This document shows, in pieces, positions 24,111-31,369 of a stretch of 64,000 nucleotides of DNA. Within the stretch, counting starts at the first letter, position 1; the number at the start of each line of letters is the position of its first letter. Source of the DNA: Pseudomonas syringae (lineage in GTDB: Bacteria; Pseudomonadota; Gammaproteobacteria; Pseudomonadales; Pseudomonadaceae). The position numbers and the translations under genes were made by a program. The stretch spans positions 1 to 64,000 of the forward strand of contig NZ_WKEQ01000025.1 in the NCBI RefSeq assembly GCF_021605415.1. The letters run 5' to 3'. The notes beneath the pieces were generated by a model. It saw only the letters and a program-made list of their open reading frames with translations, ran no database searches and was not told the origin of the DNA.

Positions 24111-24536
24111 ATGACTGCAACAGAACGAGACCGCGACATCCTCGCCCGAACACTGTGGGGCGAGGCGCGCGGCGAATCGATTGCCGGGCAACTCGCCGTG
24201 GCCTGGACGATCCGCAACCGGGTCAATGACGGCAAGACCAAGTCTTGGTGGGGCGAGGGCTACGCCGGGGTTTGCCAGAAGCCCTATCAATTCAGTTGCT
24301 GGAACAAGAACGATCCGAACTTCGCCTACCTGAGTGGCGCGAAGCAGATCCCGTTCCGCGAACTGGACCAAGCGCGCATCGCTGCTGACCAAGTGATCGA
24401 CGGGAAGGTGCCGGATCCCACCGGCGGGGCCACGCACTATTACGCGATCAGCATGAAGACGCCGCCAGCTTGGGCAGCGAAGGCAAAGCAGACCTTGAAG
24501 CTGGGCGGGCATGTCTTCTTTATGGATGTGCCGTGA
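24111..24536 (+). CDS. SleB-type cell wall hydrolase (endolysin)
   Basis: The protein has 141 aa. It contains the Hydrolase_2/SleB pattern: LARTLWGEARGESIAGQLAVAWTIRNRV (catalytic E in GEARGE), YQFSCWN and GATHYYA. It should cleave glycan strands of peptidoglycan at lysis. It has no signal peptide, and no holin is visible next to it, so export must come from elsewhere or lysis is impaired. GGAG lies before the ATG. Confidence 0.9.
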   Translation: MTATERDRDILARTLWGEARGESIAGQLAVAWTIRNRVNDGKTKSWWGEGYAGVCQKPYQFSCWNKNDPNFAYLSGAKQIPFRELDQARIAADQVIDGKVPDPTGGATHYYAISMKTPPAWAAKAKQTLKLGGHVFFMDVP

Positions 24537-24546
24537 GCGACCGCAA

Positions 24547-24915
24547 TCAATCAATCGGTAGGCCGGTTCGGGGATCCTTGCCGGTTATCTGCCGGAGCTT
24601 GGCATAGAGCTCGCTTAGCTCCTTATTCATTGCCATCAGTTGCCAGTTGCTGCGGTTCTCGATCTCAGTCCCGCGCCGGTCAGCGTCGGCGGCATCGCTC
24701 TTGGCTGTTGTCAGTTGCGAGCGCAGCGCATCTCGCTCGCCTGCCACTTCGGCATGCATCTCCACCAGCTTGAAGATTTTCTCCCGCGCCTGGCGCAACT
24801 GCAGGTTCAGCTCCGCAACCTCGTTCTCGTAGAGCAGGATCTGATGCCGGCAGGTTTCGAGCGGTGTCGGATTTCCGAGCCAATCGTCTGTTTCTTCTAT
24901 ATAGAGGGGATCCAC
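24547..24915 (-). CDS. Coiled-coil protein under a LexA box (122 aa)
   Basis: The GTG start is 18 bases from a LexA-like box and AAGGCA lies before it. Almost the whole protein from residue 30 is a coiled coil (ENEVAELNLQLRQAREKIFKLVEMHAEVAGERDALRS...), ending GKDPRTGLPID. It is convergent with the lysin gene. Expression on SOS induction is inferred. No domain name fits. Confidence 0.7.
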   Translation of the reverse strand: MDPLYIEETDDWLGNPTPLETCRHQILLYENEVAELNLQLRQAREKIFKLVEMHAEVAGERDALRSQLTTAKSDAADADRRGTEIENRSNWQLMAMNKELSELYAKLRQITGKDPRTGLPID

Positions 24916-24933
24916 GGGAATGCCTTGCTGATA

Positions 24934-24949
24934 CTGTTTGGATATACAG
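24934..24949. promoter_or_regulatory. Candidate LexA box
   Basis: CTGTTTGGATATACAG matches CTG-N10-CAG with an AT-rich right half. It is just upstream of the coiled-coil gene at 24915 (leftward). Confidence 0.65.
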
Positions 24950-25130
24950 TAATCGAGGCGCGGCGATCAGGCGAGGAGGAGGTGACGAACTGTAGCGATG
25001 CGGCTACTTTCGACCATGAGCGGGCACTTACGTTTTAAGGTGGATGGATCCTTTCGGGCTCGAAGTGCCCTTCTCGATAGCGGGACAAGAAGTGATCGAG
25101 TCGCCACGCATCTTTCGACTATGGGTACTG

Positions 25131-25727
25131 TCACGCGTCCCATCCATCTTGCTCAAGGCCGTCCAAAACGGATTCATAGAACGCCAATCCCAAGTCTGCG
25201 CAGGTTTGGACGGATGCCAGCGTGATATCGTGGCCCGCATGGGTACGTGGCACAGCATAAGTCTGATCGCGATTTTTGACCGTCTTCAGGCGAAGTTCGG
25301 CCCTCACCGCCCCTCTCTGAAAGCCCGGTGGTGGTGGCACGTCCATCGTGACGCCGTTTATCGTGATTTTCGGATTTCGCACTCGCATGCTGGGATCTCT
25401 AATCGAGACGTTCTCGAAACCGCCTGGCATGACGCCAGTCGTTTCTTCATGTCGATGTTCGTCCACATGACGAGCTTGTGAAAGGTATCGAATTAACTCA
25501 TCGGACTTTAAAGCGGCCTTTACACGCTTCACGTGTGGGGAATTGAAGAACTTAGGGTCGCCCTTCAAGCTGGACTCAGTCTTGTTCCAAAAACGCGTGA
25601 GACGACCTATAAACTCTTTCCAGTGTGTATCTTCTTCGTCAGGACTGGATGCGGACTTGAGCCCCTCAAGCGCTTTCCTTGCAAGTGCGATCTCTTTGCG
25701 TGCCGCAACCAGTTTTATACCTGCCAC
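25131..25727 (-). CDS. Hypothetical cargo protein near the right prophage end
   Basis: The protein has about 198 aa. The start was set at a GTG (VAGIKLVAARKEIALARKAL) because CGGAG lies eight bases before it; an ATG much further upstream gives an implausible N-terminus. It contains a helical first half with WKEFIGRLTRFWNKTESSLKGDPKFF and a His/Glu-rich ARHVDEHRHEE. The second half has VPPPPGFQRGAVRAELRLKTVKNRD. I do not recognise it. Its position between lysin and attR is a usual cargo site. Confidence 0.65.
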   Translation of the reverse strand: MAGIKLVAARKEIALARKALEGLKSASSPDEEDTHWKEFIGRLTRFWNKTESSLKGDPKFFNSPHVKRVKAALKSDELIRYLSQARHVDEHRHEETTGVMPGGFENVSIRDPSMRVRNPKITINGVTMDVPPPPGFQRGAVRAELRLKTVKNRDQTYAVPRTHAGHDITLASVQTCADLGLAFYESVLDGLEQDGWDA

Positions 25728-25893
25728 ACCTTTTTCTCCGATTGATTCAGCGTTGTAGAAGAATACAAGCACTGTATGCCGGAGGGTATATTGAATCCAT
25801 CTCTTGCCGGAAGGTTCGCATTCGCAATTGGGTCTAGATCCAACATCTGAATTGGCCCTGCTTCCAGACGCCAGCACCGGCAGCTTAGGATAG

Positions 25894-26103
25894 TCAGTCG
25901 GGTGTCATCAAAACCGCAAGCGTCATCTTGATGAACTCTTCGTTGTGGTCAATGGCGAATAGTGCGGCGCGCACGTTCTCGGCCACGTCCGCCGAGCCAC
26001 GCTCTTCGACCCACTTCGTGAGTTCCATGATGGCGGCTTCGAGCGCGAGCTGGTTCTGGTTGATCTTGAAGAGCAGGGAAGGGAGCAGATCGGCGTTGTT
26101 CAT
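25894..26103 (-). CDS. Small helical protein, LexA box upstream
   Basis: The 69-aa protein begins NNADLLPSLLFKINQNQLALEAAIMELTKWVEERGSADVAENVRAAL and is probably all-helical. GGAGGAAAT precedes the ATG. A LexA-like box lies 75 bases upstream (26178). It is the last gene before attR. Small proteins of this kind are common in Pseudomonas prophages, and their function is unknown. Confidence 0.7.
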   Translation of the reverse strand: MNNADLLPSLLFKINQNQLALEAAIMELTKWVEERGSADVAENVRAALFAIDHNEEFIKMTLAVLMTPD

Positions 26104-26177
26104 GGGATTTCCTCCGTGGAAGAAATCAGCGTAGCAGGGGATTTGGAAGATCGGCAGAACGCCGGGAAGGGAAAGTA

Positions 26178-26193
26178 CTGTAGGAAAATACAG
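26178..26193. promoter_or_regulatory. Candidate LexA box
   Basis: CTGTAGGAAAATACAG fits CTG-N10-CAG with an AT-rich centre. It is upstream of the leftward gene at 26103. Confidence 0.6.
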
Positions 26194-26294
26194 CGCTAAG
26201 TTATTGATTCTTATAGGGCGTACGGGCAGATTTACGCTTCTTGATTTACAGCGACTTTCCTTTGTTTTTCATGAGGTTAGGTGACTTTCGGGGT

Positions 26295-26378
26295 CACCTT
26301 GACATGGTGGGGGTCGTTGGTTCGAGTCCAATCGCGCCTACCAAACAAAATCCGCTCTGCTGGGCGGTCTAGAGGGGT
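26295..26378 (+). repeat. attR direct repeat of prophage 1
   Basis: The copy is identical to 13-96. Only the tRNA-Val 3' half is present here, so no functional tRNA is encoded. Before it stands GTGACTTTCGGGGT, which cannot complete the tRNA. Confidence 0.92.
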
Positions 26379-26402
26379 TACCGGAAACGGTAACCCCTTT
26401 TT
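26375..26402 (+). terminator. Original tRNA-Val terminator, now at attR
   Basis: GGGGTTACC-GGAAAC-type loop-GGTAACCCC is followed by a T run. It differs from the attL copy by a compensated base pair. Confidence 0.8.
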
Positions 26403-26413
26403 GCTTTCTGCGA

Positions 26414-26480
26414 TTTGCGAAACCTTCGCAAAACTGCGACCCCAGAACGCCAGCCCTGTGCCATAAGAGCTCATAAGGCG
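26414..26480 (-). pseudogene. Relic of another integrase 3' end and its arm repeats
   Basis: Leftward, the codons GLAF match the last residues of the prophage 1 integrase, but the stop TGA is TGG here. Two decayed 11-bp repeats (TTTGCGAAAC, TTCGCAAAAC) lie beside it, as beside int at 132-163. This suggests an earlier element used the same tRNA and was mostly lost. Confidence 0.55.
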
Positions 26481-26622
26481 TTGACGCTACGTAGCTTGAA
26501 CAGATTGAGCCCCCGGGATCTTTGCCCGCACGCGTAACGGCGCATGTCCGGAAATTCAACCCATTGAAACTTCTCTCCTGGCGGGATGATCTCCTAAGCA
26601 TCAGCCAATAGTGAGATCAAAT

Positions 26623-26853
26623 ATGAATTGCTATCTATGCGGGCTAAAAGGGCAGCAGTCCGAGAATTATCAGGACGGCGAGCTTGTCAGTTGTTCTGAC
26701 TGTGGCACCTACAAGATTTCAAATCTTGTACTGAAAGAGCTGAAAACCAGGGCGTTCGATTTCTCGAAAATGCGTGACGACTTGCATCGCCAGCGGCAGT
26801 TCAACGCTACCTCTGTCGCCCAGATCAATACAGAGACGGCCATCTGGGCCTGA
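26623..26853 (+). CDS. Small zinc-ribbon protein
   Basis: The protein has 76 aa from MNCYLCG, set by similarity with the prophage 2 protein at 54073. Two CxxC pairs (CYLC and CSDC) form a likely zinc ribbon, followed by GTYKIS and a helical tail with R..L..QR. The prophage 2 version has CFIC and CPEC with GEYRIS. It sits outside attR, probably as cargo of the lost element. Protein or nucleic-acid binding is likely; nothing more can be said. Confidence 0.6.
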   Translation: MNCYLCGLKGQQSENYQDGELVSCSDCGTYKISNLVLKELKTRAFDFSKMRDDLHRQRQFNATSVAQINTETAIWA

Positions 26854-27223
26854 ACCTGCCGCTGCGTCGATAGCGACTGCAGACGATTTCGCCAAGCGGG
26901 CAGGTTGGGCGTATGGGTATCTGGTCAATCGAGACCTTGAAAATAGTTCGAATATTGAAAGGGTTACGATTGCTTTTAACTGACCGGTTATCAAAAAAAT
27001 ATTGTGACAAGCCATCCGAATCAGTAAAATTCACCCCGCGTTCACCACCACGGTTTATGCATTTTCAATCCCAAGCTTCCATCAGCTGCTTGGGATTTTT
27101 TTTGTCTGCGATTTAGGTTCCGCGTGCCAGCCATCTCGCTTGAAGAGACCGGTTCGGGCAAGCCTGCCGATTTTCAACTACTACTGTCTGGCCGATTTCC
27201 AACGCTTGATAGGGTGTTCATCG
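26854..27223. other. Intergenic region with a terminator; no clear gene
   Basis: An overlapping open frame (26774-26983) has no start signal. The stretch becomes AT-rich (26935-27060), contains a strong terminator at 27067-27104 and then the leader of the DUF2214 gene. Confidence 0.5.
27067..27104 (+). terminator. Strong terminator
   Basis: AATCCCAAGC and GCTTGGGATT are perfect 10-bp arms followed by TTTTTTT. It separates the island relic from the host genes. Confidence 0.85.
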
Positions 27224-27679
27224 ATGCTGACTCACTGGATTCTTGCAGCGATCCATCTACTGGCTTTTGCCATGGGGTTTTGGGCCGTGCTGGTTCGTGG
27301 CACTGCGTTTAATCGCCTCGCCGCTGGAGCGGGGGACGTTCATCGGGTATTGCGTGCTGACAATATTTGGGGGCTTTCTGCGCTGGTTTTATTGGTCTCT
27401 GGTGGGATTCGGGCTTTTGGTGGGTTTGAAAAGGGCTCCGACTATTATCTGCACCAGCCGCTGTTCCATTTGAAGATGACGTTGCTGGTGGTGATTCTTT
27501 TGCTCGAGCTCATGCCGATGGTTGCACTGATAAAGTGGCGAATCGCATTGGCACGGGGCGCGGCTGTCGATACGGGTCGAGCCCGACGCTTTGCGCGGAT
27601 CAGTCACGTCGAGGCCGTGCTGTTGGTTTTGATGATGTTCGCCGCAACGGGAATGGCGCGGGGAATTTCATTCGTCTAG
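27224..27679 (+). CDS. DUF2214 family membrane protein
   Basis: The protein has 151 aa from MLTHWILAAIHLLAF; the longer frame upstream starts in poor sequence. Four membrane helices are visible (ILAAIHLLAFAMGFWAVLV, LSALVLLVSGGI, FHLKMTLLVVILLLELMPMV, VEAVLLVLMMFAATGMARG). It carries the conserved ADNIWG and the His in FHLKM. The family is an inner-membrane protein of unknown function. It is monocistronic. Confidence 0.8.
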   Translation: MLTHWILAAIHLLAFAMGFWAVLVRGTAFNRLAAGAGDVHRVLRADNIWGLSALVLLVSGGIRAFGGFEKGSDYYLHQPLFHLKMTLLVVILLLELMPMVALIKWRIALARGAAVDTGRARRFARISHVEAVLLVLMMFAATGMARGISFV

Positions 27680-27831
27680 GACGCTAATTCCTGTCGTTCT
27701 ATCGGAATAGTCCGACAGCCAGCCGCAGGAATGGCAGGTAAGATCGGTCGCAGGAAATGTTTGAAGGGAACTGGCTTGGCAAGCGCCATGGCCGGGAAAG
27801 TCGGCGCGTAAGGAGATACTGCGCGTAAATC

Positions 27832-27870
27832 TTTAGCCAGCCATCACGGTAAGGCAAACGGGCTGGCTAC
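27832..27870 (-). terminator. Possible csrA terminator
   Basis: AGCCAGCC and GGCTGGCT pair across an 18-nt loop downstream of csrA. The T run is poor, so support is weak. Confidence 0.35.
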
Positions 27871-27885
27871 TGACTGCGAGAAGAC

Positions 27886-28080
27886 TCAGGGCGTTTGTGG
27901 CTTGTCCGGGGCGGTGAGGCCCGCTTGGATGCGCTGATAGATTTCCTCGCGATGCACTGCAACGTTTTTCGGTGCGTTGATGCCGATGCGCACTTGCTGG
28001 CCGCTAACGCCCAGGATGGTGATCGTAATGTCGTCGCCAATGTTTATGCTTTCACCGACTTTGCGGGTGAGTATCAGCAT
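27886..28080 (-). CDS. csrA: Carbon storage regulator CsrA/RsmA
   Basis: The protein has 64 aa from MLILTRKVGESINIGDDI, behind AAGGAGAAG. It has the full CsrA fold: LTRKVGE, ITILGVSGQQVRIGI, NAPK.VAVHREEIYQRIQ with the RNA-binding Arg in VHREEIY. It binds GGA motifs in 5' leaders to control translation of secondary-metabolism and biofilm genes. Pseudomonads carry several paralogues (rsmA/rsmE). Which one this is cannot be decided here. Confidence 0.95.
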   Translation of the reverse strand: MLILTRKVGESINIGDDITITILGVSGQQVRIGINAPKNVAVHREEIYQRIQAGLTAPDKPQTP

Positions 28081-28330
28081 GGTCTTCTCCTTGATTGCTT
28101 TGTAGGGCACCTGATTCAGACAGTGCAGAGGTCGGTGGTACGTATAGATTAGTGCGAAGTCTCACGTTTTGGGTGCCTCTTTCTGACGCGCAGAAGCGAC
28201 ATTAATTCCCAGGGCGTAACTATACAGAGGCCGCAATCATCAATCTCGTTGTTTTGTGCCCATTTTGCGGCACTCGCAAAGTATTCATGGGTGTTAAAAT
28301 CCCCGCTTTCGACATTGAGAGGGAAGCCTT

Positions 28331-28699
28331 GTGCGCAAATTGGTCTGGGTGATCGCAGTATTGGCATTGGCAGGCTGTGATCAGCGCAAGAATGTTGAGC
28401 CACAAAAGACGCAATCGGCAGCAGTGGCAACGCCTGCGGCAGCCGCTGCCCCGCAGTGGGATCTCGAGGTCAGAGGCGAGACCACCCAGGCAGTCAGCGA
28501 CTTGAGCGGCTGGCTGATTGAGCATGCGTTTATCCCCACTGTCGTCAAGGATGGTAGTGGTAAGACGCGAATTCTGGTCGGGCCGTTCAATTCAAAAGCT
28601 GAGGCTCAATCCCGTCAGGTGGAATTGACCGCAGCATTGGTCAAAGCCAAAAAACAGAATATTGAGTCTCTGATTGTCGAGCGCTCGGTCGCGCAGTAA
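28331..28699 (+). CDS. SPOR-like lipoprotein
   Basis: The protein has 122 aa with a GTG start and GAGAGGGA upstream. The lipobox ALAGC lies near residue 16, followed by an Ala-rich linker. The C-terminal section (WLIEHAFIPTVVKDGSGKTRILVGPFNSKAEAQSRQVEL) has the SPOR pattern, a peptidoglycan-binding fold. It probably is anchored in the outer membrane. A terminator follows. Confidence 0.72.
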   Translation: MRKLVWVIAVLALAGCDQRKNVEPQKTQSAAVATPAAAAAPQWDLEVRGETTQAVSDLSGWLIEHAFIPTVVKDGSGKTRILVGPFNSKAEAQSRQVELTAALVKAKKQNIESLIVERSVAQ

Positions 28700-28732
28700 A
28701 CGATCTGTTTGGCGCAGTCGCCTGAAAAACCA

Positions 28733-28769
28733 AAAGGGCCTCGGATGTTCAGCTCCGAGGCCCTTTTTT
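28733..28769 (+). terminator. Bidirectional terminator between the SPOR-like gene and endonuclease I
   Basis: AAAGGGCCTCGGA and TCCGAGGCCCTTT form a perfect 13-bp stem with a T run on both sides. Confidence 0.9.
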
Positions 28770-28779
28770 GTGCGACAGA

Positions 28780-29469
28780 TCAGCCGCAGGATTTCATGTT
28801 GACCGGGCCGACAAAGTCATTCCCCCGTCCCATCACGCAAGCGACGGTTTGGTTGCGTTGACGCTCCCAGTCCTGAACCGGGTAGGTCTTGTTCCACGCT
28901 TCATATAGCTGCCGATCCTGTCTTGATATTTTCAAGCCGTACTGCTTGCTCATATAAAAGTAGGTTCGAGCGATCATGCCGCGGATAGAAGGACGGGGCA
29001 TGACTTTTTTGGCCTTGAAGTCGACTTGAGTCAGGCACGAACCGTATTGACCTGATTGCACCGGCAGCCATCCATAGCTGAAATTACTCCGATCGCCGTT
29101 GACCTCGCCAATGCTGGGCACCAGGTTGTGCAGGTCGGCCTCAGCTTTTTGATAGGTCGGATCATAGCGCGTACAGTTCTTGCGCCCGCCAGCCTGCCAG
29201 CACTGGCGTTGATGACCGATTTGCCAGGCCGGCACAATATGTTCCCACTCGATGCGCGATGCGCGCTTGGCGTTTTTGCGCGGGACATAACCGCATGCGG
29301 CGAGGTCGACCTTGTTGCCGGTATATTTACAGCCACAGTAAAACTCCGTGGACTGCGGCGCATAGAGCTTCCAGGCAACCTTCTTGGCTTCGTTAAATGT
29401 TCGGGGAGCACCGGCATGGGCACTCGCGGTGATGAGCAGTAACAGCAAAGCAAAACAGCGGACAATCAT
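28780..29469 (-). CDS. endA: Periplasmic endonuclease I
   Basis: The protein has 229 aa. The signal peptide (MIVRCFALLLLLITASAHA) predicts the periplasm. The catalytic parts are EWEHIVPAW (near 74-82) and HNLVPSIGEVNGDRSN (near 113-128), with Cys pairs (CGCKYTG, RQCW, CTRY, CLTQ) for disulfides, as in endonuclease I. It degrades DNA in the periplasm. It lies four bases after the DUF1654 gene, so both are likely one transcript under a LexA box. Confidence 0.92.
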   Translation of the reverse strand: MIVRCFALLLLLITASAHAGAPRTFNEAKKVAWKLYAPQSTEFYCGCKYTGNKVDLAACGYVPRKNAKRASRIEWEHIVPAWQIGHQRQCWQAGGRKNCTRYDPTYQKAEADLHNLVPSIGEVNGDRSNFSYGWLPVQSGQYGSCLTQVDFKAKKVMPRPSIRGMIARTYFYMSKQYGLKISRQDRQLYEAWNKTYPVQDWERQRNQTVACVMGRGNDFVGPVNMKSCG

Positions 29470-29473
29470 CGAC

Positions 29474-29713
29474 TCAATCTTCCTTCGGCACTACCCAGAA
29501 AATCTGCACGCCACCATCGTCGCGGTAGGCGAGGGTGACGTTATCGTTCTCGTCGATTTCTTTGAGCAATTGCTCCCAGTCGTCCTGTGGTTCATCGGGC
29601 AGGCGAAAGATCAGCGCGGCCTTGGCTTTCTGTGCAGTAGGGGAATTGATTATTTTTTGAACGCGAATGCCCATGCGTGCGTAAGCGTCTGGAGCGTCGG
29701 AAGAACTGGCCAC
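29474..29713 (-). CDS. DUF1654 protein, SOS-box controlled
   Basis: The protein has 79 aa from a GTG, chosen because AAGGAT precedes it and an earlier ATG falls within a LexA-like box. It carries YARMGIRVQKIINSPTAQKAK, then IFRLPDEP, DDWEQLL and GGVQIFW. This is the Pseudomonas-specific DUF1654 pattern. The function is unknown. The downstream partner is endonuclease I. The prophage homologue at 9084 also has a LexA box. Confidence 0.85.
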   Translation of the reverse strand: MASSSDAPDAYARMGIRVQKIINSPTAQKAKAALIFRLPDEPQDDWEQLLKEIDENDNVTLAYRDDGGVQIFWVVPKED

Positions 29714-29731
29714 TAGATTATCCTTATTAAG

Positions 29732-29747
29732 CTGTACGTGCATACAG
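29732..29747. promoter_or_regulatory. Candidate LexA box before DUF1654-endA
   Basis: On the coding strand CTGTATGCACGTACAG, CTG-N10-CAG with near-perfect symmetry. It lies 18 bases upstream of the DUF1654 start. Confidence 0.7.
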
Positions 29748-29899
29748 TATTTAACTGTAGGCATTTTCGCAACTGCTTAAAATTCAAGAAGATCCTCTGA
29801 CAACGTCTTTACCGGTTTGGTGTAGGCATATCGGTTTTTTTTGCTGGGGGAGATTTACGGAAGGCGTGCACCGCTCGATGAAAAAAGAGCGGCACAACG

Positions 29900-29924
29900 A
29901 TGCCCGACCGAGAACCGGTCGGGC
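29900..29924 (-). terminator. Terminator of the asparaginase gene
   Basis: GCCCGACCG and CGGTCGGGC form a strong stem just after the stop. The T run is delayed, so it is not a classical site. Confidence 0.6.
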
Positions 29925-29933
29925 GAAAGCAGA

Positions 29934-31022
29934 TCAGTATTCCCAGAACATCCGCTGCAGTTCTTTGCTGTCAGTGGTCTTGGTCAAAGCGACCATTGCC
30001 AGGATGCGCGCTTTCTGTGGATTCAGATCGTGAGCAACGACCCAGTCATACTTGTCGTCAGGTTGTTCGGCATTGCGCAGCACAAACCCGCCGGCATTAA
30101 CATGAGAGGAGCGAATGATCTGTACGCCATCCTTGCGCAGTGCTTGCAGCGCAGGCACGACACGGGAGGATACCGAACCGTTGCCAGTGCCTGCGTGGAT
30201 GATCGCTTTGGCACCGGATTGCGCCAATGCCTTGTAGGCGGTGTCGCTTACGTTGCCGTAGGAATAGGCGATTTCTACATCAGGAAGGCTCTTGATGTTC
30301 TTGATGTCGAATTCCGAATCCATGGTGTGGCGCTTGGCTGGCAAGCGGAACCAGTAGGACTTGCCTTCAACGACCATCCCGAGTGGGCCCCAAGCACTTT
30401 TGAACGCCTCGGTTTTGATGTTGACCGTCTTGCTGACGTCGCGACCGGACTGGATTTCATCGTTCATGGTCACCAGTACGCCTTTGCCGCGGGCTTCTTT
30501 GCTGCTGGCAACGGCCACTGCGTTGTACAGATTGAGCATGCCGTCGGCCGACATTGCGGTGCCTGGACGCATGGAACCAACGACGATGATCGGCTTGTCG
30601 GTTTTCTCGACCAGGTTCAGGAAGTAGGCGGTCTCTTCCAGCGTATCGGTGCCGTGAGTAATGACGATGCCATCGACATCCTTGCTGTCAGCCAATTCAG
30701 CGACGCGACGACCCAGTTGCAGGAGGTTGTCGTTGGTGATGCTTTCGGAGGCGATCTGCATGACTTGCTCGCCGCGCACGTTTGCCAGTTTGCTCAGCTC
30801 TGGAATGCCGGCGATCAATTGTTCCACGCCAACCTTGGCGGCCTGATAAGTGGCGCTATTGGCAGCGCTGGCCCCAGCGCCCGCGATGGTGCCGCCAGTG
30901 GCGAGTACGACAACGTTGGCCAGTTTGTTCTGGGTTTCGACTTCTTTCGCCTGAAGGGCGGTGGGCAGGAGCAGCAAAAGGGCGAGGGCGCCCGGTACCA
31001 AAGTGTTGAAAGCAGATTTCAT
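29934..31022 (-). CDS. ansB: Periplasmic glutaminase-asparaginase (type II)
   Basis: The protein has 362 aa. The signal peptide (SAFNTLVPGALALLLLLPTALQA) fits the periplasmic type II enzyme. The catalytic sites are ATGGTIAG (nucleophile Thr near 44) and HGTDTLEET (Thr-Asp near 121). It also has SMRPGTAMSADG, characteristic of Pseudomonas glutaminase-asparaginases with activity on both amides. It hydrolyses Asn or Gln to the acid and ammonia, for nitrogen and carbon uptake. It appears monocistronic. Confidence 0.95.
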   Translation of the reverse strand: MKSAFNTLVPGALALLLLLPTALQAKEVETQNKLANVVVLATGGTIAGAGASAANSATYQAAKVGVEQLIAGIPELSKLANVRGEQVMQIASESITNDNLLQLGRRVAELADSKDVDGIVITHGTDTLEETAYFLNLVEKTDKPIIVVGSMRPGTAMSADGMLNLYNAVAVASSKEARGKGVLVTMNDEIQSGRDVSKTVNIKTEAFKSAWGPLGMVVEGKSYWFRLPAKRHTMDSEFDIKNIKSLPDVEIAYSYGNVSDTAYKALAQSGAKAIIHAGTGNGSVSSRVVPALQALRKDGVQIIRSSHVNAGGFVLRNAEQPDDKYDWVVAHDLNPQKARILAMVALTKTTDSKELQRMFWEY

Positions 31023-31369
31023 TATTTTTCTCTCTAGTGGTGAGACGGTGCTAATGCATGTTCATCTAGATGCGCCCCTGGCTTATCTGTATGCCGGGGG
31101 TGCAAGAAGAGAGCAGGATGTGTACCAGTCGGATCTCAATTAAATAAAATGTTTATGTTACTGATTTAAAAAGAAAAATATTTTGCACGGCGATGATTTT
31201 TTGGTGCTGAGCGTCCGGCTTCCCGAACAAATGTCAGCTTTCTGTTCGGCTGTCCGAAAGAGCTACAGATCCTCCAGCAAATAAGTGCTTGCGATAATGA
31301 GCGCCGGGACTAAAGAAACCCTCGCCCTGGCCGATGCGTCTTCAAAGGATTTTCAATCAAGGAGTTCAC
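31023..31369. other. Divergent intergenic region
   Basis: AT-rich 31135-31190 probably holds promoters for the divergent genes. CCGAACA (31223-31229) and TGTTCGG (31243-31249) form an inverted repeat with a 13-bp spacer, a possible operator. No gene is seen. Confidence 0.4.

Larger units (their letters stand above)
13..26378. mobile_element. Defective lambda-like prophage 1, integrated in tRNA-Val(GAC)
   Basis: The element is bounded by an 84-bp perfect direct repeat made of the tRNA 3' half plus the bases up to the terminator stem. The integrase lies next to the left end and points toward it. The order int, xis-like, early left arm, CI, Cro, CII, Rha, O, P, nin-like genes, tail and lysin is that of lambdoid siphophages. 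Terminase, portal, capsid, tail tube, tape measure and M are missing, so it cannot make particles by itself. It still carries intact-looking repressor, operators, integrase and excisionase-like genes, so excision may remain possible. Confidence 0.92.

Noticed and set aside
29744..29760. Second palindrome ACAGTATTTAACTGT beside the LexA box
   Set aside because: Its polarity (ACAG...CTGT) is opposite to the LexA consensus, and the arms are only five bases, so it was not called as a second site.
29841..31037. A 398-aa rightward open frame
   Set aside because: It is antisense to the asparaginase gene, which has a signal peptide and all catalytic motifs. The frame has no family pattern.
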